Part shown: positions 57,668-64,000 of the stretch, piece after piece
Layout of the letters: every line of letters starts with the position of its first letter
Position numbering within the stretch: position 1 is the stretch's first letter
Source of the DNA: JAVWJP01 sp036638975
Lineage (GTDB): Bacteria; Bacillota; Clostridia; Oscillospirales; Ruminococcaceae
Assembly: GCA_036638975.1 (NCBI GenBank)
Contig: JAVWJP010000006.1
Location: 27,010-91,009, forward strand
Length of the DNA: 64,000 bases
Direction: 5' to 3'
Program-made: the position numbers and the translations under genes
Notes under the pieces: generated by a model
What the model saw: only the letters and a program-made list of their open reading frames with translations
Databases searched by the model: none
What the model was told of the DNA's origin: nothing

Positions 57668-59761
57668 ATGGCAAGAAATATAGGAATTATGATTACCGCA
57701 AAGGATAATTTTTCAGATGCCATAACAACTATGCGTGGTGCAACACGTGCCTTTGATAAAGACATGGGCGGAATGCAGGACAAGATTGATGCGCTAAACA
57801 AAACCAGAGCTTCATTAAAGTTTGATACAGACGATGCACGCAAGGAGCTTAAAAAAGCACAAAATGAATATAGAAAACTGGGCACAGAGGCAAAAAAAAG
57901 CGAAATGGAGGCGGCAGATGCAAAATATGAGCAAGCAAAGAGCCAGCTAAGATTAGTTGCTAAAGAAGCCAGAGAAACCGAAAAAGCAATGATAAGTTAT
58001 AACAGTGAAAGCAGCAAGGCATTGAATAAGGCGGGCGGCTTATTAGGCGGCGGCATAATGGGAGAACTGAAAGGGCTAAAAGAGGGCGCTGCCATGATGC
58101 AATGGGGAAAAATGCTTGGTGATGCTACTAAAGACATGTTAAATGCCAATATAACCAGTGCACTTGGCAGTAACACAGGCGAAACAATAAGCACAATGAT
58201 GGGCAGCACAATCAGTGGGGCGGCGATAGGTTCTATTATACCCGGCATCGGCACGGTTATAGGCGCGGGTGTGGGTGCTGTGGGCGGCTCTATGATGGCG
58301 GCTACAAACTATTTTTCAAAAGAGGACGATGCCTTTAAGGGCATTGTACAAGAGCGCTACAATACGCAGCAGGAGCGCATGGGGAAAGACCTTACAGAAG
58401 GCAGCGGTATAGCAGCCGGGCGTGAAATGGATAAAATTTCGTTCTCAAAGCTTATGGGCGGCAGTGGCGTTGCCGCCGATTTTTTGGGCGGTATTAAGGA
58501 TATGGCGAACACCACGCCGTTTCAGTATGAGGACTTGACGAAGATGTCAAAGGTTTTAAGTGCATATAAGTACAATCCGGACGAAATTAAAACCCTGCTG
58601 CAACAGGTTGGTGACACAGGCGCGGCGCTTGGCATGGATATAAGCGGAATGTCGGCGGTTTCTACAGGGCTTGGACGTATGAAGTCAAGCGGAAAAACAA
58701 CTCTTGAATATATAAACCCGCTCATAGAGCGCGGAATACCCGCTATGCAGTATTTGGCAGAGGCAAATGGAGTATCGGAAAAAGAAATTTACAACATGAT
58801 TTCTAAGGGAACACTGGACGGCGCAAAATCTGCCGAGATTATCGCAAGTGCCATGGGCAGCGAAAATGAGGGGGCAATGATAGAGCAGGGGCGAACCTAT
58901 GCAGGGCTTAAAAGCACAGTGGAAGGGCTTGAAAAAGAGATGCAGGCAGCCATGGGCGAGGGCTATAACAAGGTACGCGAAACAGGCTTGCGCGACCAAA
59001 TAGAATATTTAGGCGGCGAGGACGGTAAAAAATTAGAGACCGCAAATAAGCTTGTAGGTGAATGGCAAGGGGAGCTTAAAAACCAAAAAGAATATCAAGT
59101 GAGAGCCGCCGAGCGTGCAGCTATGGAGCAGTTTGAGGAAGGAAGAATAACAGGTGCAGAGGCGGGGGAGCTTATTGCCAAGGCGCGAGCCGATGCCGAG
59201 GCTAAATATATGGCAAGTACCGGAATGCAAACGGAGCTTGCAGCGCAAAAATCGTTGATAAAGGGTATACGCGAGGACACTTCACTAAAAGACGAATACT
59301 GGAACACCGGAATGATACTTGGCAAGGAATTTTCAAAGGGAATAAGAAGCGTCGCGGTTGAAGAAATGTCAAAAGCTTTGCGCCCGTTTAATTACTTGAC
59401 AATCGATAGCACTTACCACGGTATAAAAACACCGAGGTTTAAACCCATGGTGCCAACTGAGTATGAGGCGGGGACAGGCAGACCGCTAAAAGAGCCGCGA
59501 GCCGACGTGCCCTCTTATGACACAGTAAGCGCGCCCGGCAAAGCATTTGGAATGGGCTATGTACCCTATAATAACTTCCCTGCAATGCTGCACGAGGGCG
59601 AGCGGGTTATGACGGCAAGCGAAAACCGCAGCTACAGCGGCAGTGCCGCGCCCACCATAAATATAACGGGGAATACCTTTACGGTGCGTGAGGAGGCGGA
59701 CATATACGAAATTGCAAAGGAAATTGCAAAGCAGGTTGAGCGGGCGCGGGAGCTGATGTAA
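57668..59761 (+). CDS. Tail tape measure protein
   Basis: This 697-residue protein sets tail length and is ejected with the DNA. The N-terminal ~120 residues are a charged coiled coil (K-D-N-F-S-D-A-I-T-T-M-R-G-A start typical of tape measures), and Gly-rich hydrophobic segments (about 170-220) could insert in membranes. An A-M-L-H-E-G-E-R-V-M segment lies near residue 640, followed by a C-terminal T-V-R-E-E-A-D-I helix. It is short for a tape measure, which suggests a tail of roughly 100 nm at the usual 1.5 A per residue. ATG 57668 with GGAGG upstream. Confidence 0.9.
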   Translation: MARNIGIMITAKDNFSDAITTMRGATRAFDKDMGGMQDKIDALNKTRASLKFDTDDARKELKKAQNEYRKLGTEAKKSEMEAADAKYEQAKSQLRLVAKEARETEKAMISYNSESSKALNKAGGLLGGGIMGELKGLKEGAAMMQWGKMLGDATKDMLNANITSALGSNTGETISTMMGSTISGAAIGSIIPGIGTVIGAGVGAVGGSMMAATNYFSKEDDAFKGIVQERYNTQQERMGKDLTEGSGIAAGREMDKISFSKLMGGSGVAADFLGGIKDMANTTPFQYEDLTKMSKVLSAYKYNPDEIKTLLQQVGDTGAALGMDISGMSAVSTGLGRMKSSGKTTLEYINPLIERGIPAMQYLAEANGVSEKEIYNMISKGTLDGAKSAEIIASAMGSENEGAMIEQGRTYAGLKSTVEGLEKEMQAAMGEGYNKVRETGLRDQIEYLGGEDGKKLETANKLVGEWQGELKNQKEYQVRAAERAAMEQFEEGRITGAEAGELIAKARADAEAKYMASTGMQTELAAQKSLIKGIREDTSLKDEYWNTGMILGKEFSKGIRSVAVEEMSKALRPFNYLTIDSTYHGIKTPRFKPMVPTEYEAGTGRPLKEPRADVPSYDTVSAPGKAFGMGYVPYNNFPAMLHEGERVMTASENRSYSGSAAPTINITGNTFTVREEADIYEIAKEIAKQVERARELM

Positions 59762-59770
59762 AAATAGGCA

Positions 59771-59802
59771 AAAAGCAAGCCGTCAAATTGGCTTGCTTTT
59801 TT
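59771..59802 (+). terminator. Intrinsic terminator after the tape measure gene
   Basis: A perfect 12-bp stem AAAAAGCAAGCC / GGCTTGCTTTTT, 8-nt loop, T7 run. It is strong by appearance, yet baseplate genes continue on the same strand 34 bases further on. Confidence 0.85.
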
Positions 59803-59835
59803 GTGTGCAAATTTAAAATAAGGAGGGTGTCTTTT

Positions 59836-60483
59836 GTGCTTAGAGAAGTAATTTTTAAAGGGGGCGGGCGTGAGCTGGCACTGCCTGTAACGCCCGAAAG
59901 CTTTGCCCTGTGCTTTGCAGTGCGCAGTGAAACGGTAAATATTTATGCTGTTGGAGATGCAGACGTAGCGGGGCAGCCGCTGCTTGACGCCCCAAAGCTT
60001 AATTTTATACTGACCGCACAGGATTACCCCTTTGCAAATGCGGAGTACAGCCCATATGAATATATTGCAATGTTTAAAAAATGGGTAAGGCGTAAAACAG
60101 TACTGCGCTATATTGTGCCCGATACCGACATAAACCTGCCCGTGCGCATCACAAGCATAGATTTTGGCGAAAAGGACGGCACAAATGATGTGTATGGCAC
60201 AATAGCCATGCGCGAGCACCGCACATTGGAGGCTGTACAAATTACAGATGATGCGGCGTTTGCAAACAAAACGCGCTCGGAGGGTGCAAGCACGCTTGCA
60301 AGCGATTTATCATATACAATACAATATGGCGACACAATGTGTGCCATATGCAGGCGCTATTACGGCAATGACAAGCCCGCAACCTATAATGCGCTGGCAA
60401 AATACAACGGCATAGCCAATGCAAATATCATCATGGCGGGGCGGGTTATAAATGTGCCCGAAAAAGCAAAGCTGGGGGTGTAG
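59836..60483 (+). CDS. XkdP-like LysM baseplate/tail hub protein
   Basis: This 215-residue protein has an N-terminal beta domain (A-L-P-V-T-P near residue 14) and a C-terminal LysM domain (about residues 160-210: Y-T-I-Q-Y-G-D-T-M-C-A-I-C-R-R-Y-Y-G). XkdP-type proteins sit between tube and spike, with LysM possibly touching peptidoglycan. GTG 59836 is chosen for GGAGGG about 8 nt upstream; longer frames run back into the terminator. Confidence 0.85.
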   Translation: MLREVIFKGGGRELALPVTPESFALCFAVRSETVNIYAVGDADVAGQPLLDAPKLNFILTAQDYPFANAEYSPYEYIAMFKKWVRRKTVLRYIVPDTDINLPVRITSIDFGEKDGTNDVYGTIAMREHRTLEAVQITDDAAFANKTRSEGASTLASDLSYTIQYGDTMCAICRRYYGNDKPATYNALAKYNGIANANIIMAGRVINVPEKAKLGV

Positions 60484-60485
60484 CA

Positions 60486-61466
60486 ATGCCGCAGATATAC
60501 ATAACGGGCAGTGCAGGTACATTTGATGTGACGGAGCTTATAACAAGCATAAGCTGGGCGGGTGACTACCGACAATGCGCCAGAACGCTTGATTTTGCCA
60601 TTGTTTCTTCACCATATGACAGCAGTATACCGGAGGTTAATTCATCTGTTGGCAGCGCTGTTTTAATGGAGGAGGACGGGGCAAGCCTATTTGTCGGGTA
60701 TATCGTCAGCCGCACAAAAAGCACAAGCGGCAATACTATTGATATATCATGCTTTGACAGGGGCTTTTACCTTAAAAAAATTGAGGTTTCACGCAAGTTT
60801 ATAAATGTAACGCCAGAGGACGCACTGGGCGAGCTTTGCAAAGCCTTTGAAATTAAGACCGGTAAAATAGCAAAAACAGGCATAAGGCTTTCGCGAAACT
60901 TCCCGGGGTGCTCGCTTTGGGAGCTTATGAGTACTATGTATAGTCTTGCGGGCGAGCAGACAAAGAAAAAATATCATATAGGCTTTATAGGCGACAAGCT
61001 TTGTGTGCGTATAAAAGAGCCGTCCTCCGAAACCGTAATAATAGAGGGCGGCAGTAATTTAATTGATGCAACCACAACCGAGAGCATAGAAGGCATGGTT
61101 AATTCGGTGGCAATATATGATGAAACGGGAAAGCTTTTGCAAACGGTAAAGAGTGATGAAAATATTAAGCTTTACGGCTTTATGCAAAAAGTGTTGAGCC
61201 AAACAAAAGAGAGCGTTACCACAAAGGCACAGCAGCTTTTAAATGATGGGGGCGTGGAGCAGAAAATAACGCTAAACTGCCTTGGAGATATAAGATGCAC
61301 TGCCGGCGGCTGTGTTATTGTGCAAGAACCTTACACGGGGCTTTACGGGCTGTTTTATATAGACAGCGACACTCATCAATGGAAGAACGGCGTATATGTA
61401 AATAAACTGGTGCTCAACTTTAAAGCTATGACAGACAAAAAAACCGCAGGAGAAGCGGTAAAATGA
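60486..61466 (+). CDS. XkdQ-like baseplate hub protein
   Basis: This 326-residue protein is homologous by pattern to PBSX XkdQ/gpD-type hubs: I-S-W-A-G-D-Y near residue 20, L-F-V-G-Y-I near 70, C-F-D-R-G-F-Y-L near 90, and a Q-K-I-T-L-N-C-L-G-D-I-R-C late strand. It lies under the tube and holds the spike. Starts 2 bases after the previous stop. Confidence 0.85.
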   Translation: MPQIYITGSAGTFDVTELITSISWAGDYRQCARTLDFAIVSSPYDSSIPEVNSSVGSAVLMEEDGASLFVGYIVSRTKSTSGNTIDISCFDRGFYLKKIEVSRKFINVTPEDALGELCKAFEIKTGKIAKTGIRLSRNFPGCSLWELMSTMYSLAGEQTKKKYHIGFIGDKLCVRIKEPSSETVIIEGGSNLIDATTTESIEGMVNSVAIYDETGKLLQTVKSDENIKLYGFMQKVLSQTKESVTTKAQQLLNDGGVEQKITLNCLGDIRCTAGGCVIVQEPYTGLYGLFYIDSDTHQWKNGVYVNKLVLNFKAMTDKKTAGEAVK

Positions 61467-61478
61467 GGAGGCTTTTAC

Positions 61479-61742
61479 ATGGAGGATAACCCTTATGCAA
61501 AAATGGCACAGCCTGTGGGCACGGTGCGGCGAATTATAAAAATGGGCGTTGTCACAAGCAAAACACCGCTTAAAATATTGGCGGACGGCTTAGAGCTTTG
61601 CGGTAGTGACCTTTATGTAAACAGTGCTTTGCTGTTTGCAACTACAGGCGAGCAGGCTTTGCGGGCGGGCGACAATATTGCCATGCTTACCGAGGATAAT
61701 CAAACATATTTGGTGCTGTGTAAGGCGGTGAGGGTATCTTGA
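61479..61742 (+). CDS. DUF2577 (XkdR-like) baseplate protein
   Basis: This 87-residue OB-like small protein of the DUF2577 type has a G-D-N-I-A-M-L-T-E-D-N-Q-T-Y-L-V-L end. Found between XkdQ and DUF2634 in PBSX-like clusters; probably part of the spike or baseplate wedge. AGGAGG precedes the ATG. Confidence 0.78.
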   Translation: MEDNPYAKMAQPVGTVRRIIKMGVVTSKTPLKILADGLELCGSDLYVNSALLFATTGEQALRAGDNIAMLTEDNQTYLVLCKAVRVS

Positions 61743-62155
61743 GCCTATTCCCCATAATTGAGCCGTGCGTGGTTGGGCAAAAGGAGAGCCTGCCGCTTTG
61801 CAGAGAGGTTGAGTGGGATTTTTTAAACAACTGCCCGGCTTGGCGGGCGGGCGAGCCGCTTTTTGTCACAGGTGCACAGGCGGTGCTTGTTTGGGCATGG
61901 AAAGCACTTTGCACACCACGTTTTAAGTATGAAATATATACGCGCAATTACGGCTGCGAATGTGAGGAGCTGGTAGGACAGGCGTATAGCGACAGGCTTA
62001 AAAGCGCCGAGGCGGCGCGGTATGTAAAAGAGTGCCTTAAAATTAACCCGTACATAGATGAGGTTGACAGAATAAGAGTAAGCTTTGCGGGAACTAAGCT
62101 GCAAATAAGCTGCCGAATTATAACAATTTATGGGGAGGTTATTTTAAATGTATGA
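61739..62155 (+). CDS. DUF2634 (XkdS-like) baseplate wedge protein
   Basis: This 138-residue gp25-like wedge protein has a W-D-F start, A-V-L-V-W-A-W-K-A-L, then R-F-K-Y-E-I-Y-T-R-N-Y-G in the middle, and a C-terminal V-S-F-A-G-T-K-L-Q-I. TTG start overlapping the previous stop (TTGA), and it overlaps the baseplate J gene by 8 bases. Confidence 0.82.
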   Translation: MSLFPIIEPCVVGQKESLPLCREVEWDFLNNCPAWRAGEPLFVTGAQAVLVWAWKALCTPRFKYEIYTRNYGCECEELVGQAYSDRLKSAEAARYVKECLKINPYIDEVDRIRVSFAGTKLQISCRIITIYGEVILNV

Positions 62156-63194
62156 CGATATTACACCCGAAAGCATAAAGACAGAGATTTTTGCGGGAAT
62201 TAAAACCGACATTGAAACCCGTGAGGGCAGCTTTGTAAACGATATAACCTCGCCACTTGCTGTGGAGCTTTACAAGGTTTATACAGGACTGCGTGCGGCA
62301 CTGCCAATGTTTTATATAGACGAAACCAGCGGCGAATATATAGACAAACAAGCTGCATGGTATGGCATCGTACGCAAAAAAGGAACACACGCACAGGCGG
62401 TTTTATTGTTTACGGGCATAGATGAAACGGTAATAACGGCGGGAGCTATTTTTACTACGGCGGGTGGTATGCAGTTTGAAACCCTCGAAGATGTAAAAAT
62501 CACAGGAGGAAAAGCAAGCACGGCGGCACAGTCAAAAGAAACAGGCGCGTGCTGCAATATACCTGCGGGGTTAATTACGCAGCAGTATATAAGCATTGCG
62601 GGTGTCAGCGGCGTAACAAACACGGCGGCTGTAGGCGGCACAAACCCCGAAACAGACGCGAGCCTTATAAAAAGGCTTGACGCGTACAGACAAAGACCGG
62701 CAGCGAGCGGCAATGCTTATAACTACGAACAATGGGCGCTTGAGGTTGAGGGGGTGGGCGCGGCTAAGGTGTTCCCCGCGGCGGCAGGAAGCGGCGGGCG
62801 TGTAACTGTGCTTATTGCAGGTGATAAAAAACAGCCTGTAGAAAGTGCGGTTGTTGCCGCCTGTGCCGCGCATTTAGAAAAATGCCGTCCTGTATGTGTA
62901 GAGCTTATAACCGAAAGCACTGTTGCACACAGTATTAAGGTGACAGCACAGGTGAAAATAGAAAGCAGCGCAATAATTGCTCAAATTGCCGCAAAATTTC
63001 AAGAAAGCTTGAGGGGGTATTTAGAAAGCATCGCATTTGTAAAATATGAGATACCATACAACCGTATAGCGTATATGCTGCTTGATATTGATGGTGTTAT
63101 AGACTACACACAGCTTACAATAAACGGCGCGGTGCAGAATATTGCGCTTACAGAAAAAGAAGTACCTGTGCTTGGCGAGGTGATAATAACGTAA
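62148..63194 (+). CDS. Baseplate J-like protein (XkdT)
   Basis: This 348-residue wedge protein has an N-terminal D-T-R-E-G-S-F-V-N-D region, G-V-S-G-V-T-N and G-G-T-N-P-E-T-D-A-S-L-I-K-R near residues 153-180 as in baseplate J, and a C-terminal V-D-I/L-D-G-V-I-D-Y-like segment. It joins the sheath to the tail fibres. Start inside the previous gene with GGGGAGG upstream. Confidence 0.9.
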   Translation: MYDDITPESIKTEIFAGIKTDIETREGSFVNDITSPLAVELYKVYTGLRAALPMFYIDETSGEYIDKQAAWYGIVRKKGTHAQAVLLFTGIDETVITAGAIFTTAGGMQFETLEDVKITGGKASTAAQSKETGACCNIPAGLITQQYISIAGVSGVTNTAAVGGTNPETDASLIKRLDAYRQRPAASGNAYNYEQWALEVEGVGAAKVFPAAAGSGGRVTVLIAGDKKQPVESAVVAACAAHLEKCRPVCVELITESTVAHSIKVTAQVKIESSAIIAQIAAKFQESLRGYLESIAFVKYEIPYNRIAYMLLDIDGVIDYTQLTINGAVQNIALTEKEVPVLGEVIIT

Positions 63195-63796
63195 TGAAGC
63201 TTACCGAATATTTGCCGCAGTGCTATGAAAACAGCCCGGAGGTAAACGACTGGCAAAATGCTTTACAGCTCCCTGTGCAGGAGCTGTGGACTGCGCGTGA
63301 TGATTTTTTGATGCAGCTTGATATTATAACGGCAACATGGGGGCTTGTGCTGTGGGAAAAAATGTACGGAATTGTGACAGATACCAAAAAACAATATGAT
63401 TACAGGCGCACACGAATAATAGCAAAAATACGCGGGCAGGGCACTGCCACGCCGCAGATGCTTGTAAACCTTGCCTCAAGCTTTACAAATGCAGAGGTAA
63501 CTATACTCGAATACCCTAAAGGCTACCATTTTAACATCAAATTTGTGGGTAAGCTTGGTATACCGCCTAATTTAGATGATTTAACCGCCGCTGTAAATGA
63601 GGTTAAGCCCGCGCATTTAACCTTTGGCTATGCATACAGCTTTATAACGGTGGGGCAGCTTTGTAGTATAACGCTTGCGGAGCTGGAGCGGCAAAGGCTT
63701 GACGCTTTTGCTTTTGCCGAAATAACGCTTAAACAGCTTGAGGGTATGACACTGGCAGAGCTTGAAACACAGCAGAGTAATAATTTTATATTTTAA
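63194..63796 (+). CDS. DUF2313 (XkdU/YmfQ-like) tail protein
   Basis: This 200-residue protein is of the DUF2313 type: L-P-Q-C-Y-E-N-S-P-E start, a W-G-L-V-L-W-E-K-M-Y-G-I segment, R-R-T-R-I-I-A-K-I-R-G-Q-G-T-A-T near residue 75 and H-F-N-I-K-F-V-G. The C-terminus has two similar L-A-E-L-E stretches. It links baseplate wedge and fibre. ATG overlaps the previous stop by one base. Confidence 0.82.
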   Translation: MKLTEYLPQCYENSPEVNDWQNALQLPVQELWTARDDFLMQLDIITATWGLVLWEKMYGIVTDTKKQYDYRRTRIIAKIRGQGTATPQMLVNLASSFTNAEVTILEYPKGYHFNIKFVGKLGIPPNLDDLTAAVNEVKPAHLTFGYAYSFITVGQLCSITLAELERQRLDAFAFAEITLKQLEGMTLAELETQQSNNFIF

Positions 63797-63807
63797 GGGA
63801 GGAAAAC

Positions 63808-64000
63808 ATGAGCGTATTTACAAAATTTTTAAAGCTTTTCGAGTACGAAAACGAAAAAGACAGTGCAAAAAACTTTAATATTACCGAGGCACTCAACAAT
63901 AACTGGAACAAGCTTGACGCGGCAGCCGAGAAGGACTCCGCCGCCATAGCGGCGCTGCAAAGCACCAAAGCGGACAAGACGGCAGTAAGTGAGGAATTGT
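63808..64000 (+). CDS. Tail fibre protein, N-terminal part
   Basis: ATG with AGGGAGG upstream begins a frame open to the window edge (64 codons): F-L-K-L-F-E-Y-E-N-E-K-D, then N-I-T-E-A-L-N-N-N-W-N-K-L-D and an Ala/Asp/Lys-rich coiled coil. This N-terminus is usual for phage tail fibre or side-tail proteins of Clostridia. The receptor-binding part lies outside the window. Confidence 0.75.
   Translation, partial: MSVFTKFLKLFEYENEKDSAKNFNITEALNNNWNKLDAAAEKDSAAIAALQSTKADKTAVSEEL

Overview
The window comes from a low-to-mid GC, anaerobic, endospore-forming Clostridia-like Firmicute, probably related to the Oscillospirales. Supporting signs are SpoIIE and a SpoVB-like flippase, consensus TTGACA/TATAAT promoters, strong AGGAGG-type ribosome binding sites, heavy use of ATA for Ile, a selenium-free molybdenum hydroxylase operon and a family-4 uracil-DNA glycosylase. 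No tRNA or rRNA gene was seen.

Bases 1-34,830 are ordinary host chromosome. In order they hold: the 3' part of a glycine-betaine ABC ATPase; a MocA-type nucleotidyltransferase; a PAS/GGDEF cyclase with a DUF6440 gene; a convergent phosphorelay operon (HPt, HD-GYP response regulator, hybrid kinase); CorA; a DUF4230 protein; and a GntR/UTRA regulator divergent from a purine-degradation cluster (guanine deaminase, then three xanthine dehydrogenase subunits). Next come an M23 lipoprotein, a coiled-coil protein, a DinB polymerase coupled to an isochorismatase-like hydrolase, PurB, a DHH phosphoesterase, a zinc-ribbon membrane protein, GltX, SpoIIE, a SpoVB-like flippase, a very small NPDTG-bearing peptide, PduL, UDG, a secreted protein, and FeoA-FeoB. 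The guaD leader carries a promoter followed by a strong 67-nt hairpin. The xdh promoter carries a perfect inverted repeat over its -35 box.

From about 34,830 to the right edge lies a prophage (at least 29 kb; the right end is outside the window) integrated inside feoB by a large serine recombinase. The FeoB reading frame is cut after its ...CGKQALTMC segment and ends in phage DNA one base before the integrase stop codon. A leftward lysogeny block follows: integrase, a Cys-rich protein, a DEDDh exonuclease-BRCT protein and a CI-like repressor. Then come divergent promoters with three regularly spaced operators, a Cro-like protein and a rightward early region. The early region has an ASCH-like protein, a YopX protein, a HUH rolling-circle Rep-like protein, a PcfJ-like protein, a DUF3102-like protein and a sigma-like late regulator.

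The late region runs HNH, TerS, TerL, portal, ClpP-type protease and HK97-type capsid, and then a contractile PBSX/Xkd-like tail: sheath, tube, chaperone with a -1 frameshift, tape measure, LysM hub protein, XkdQ-, DUF2577-, DUF2634-, baseplate J- and DUF2313-type proteins, and the start of a tail fibre. The phage is therefore a temperate myophage with HK97-type head genes.

The parts most worth following up are: a self-contained promoter / 31-residue membrane peptide / terminator cassette inside the tail operon; intrinsic terminators on both sides of the tape-measure gene; the exonuclease-BRCT plus Cys-rich pair as candidate lysogen defence; the HUH Rep in a tailed phage; the guaD leader RNA; the feoB integration; and a 20-bp palindrome present twice in the prophage.
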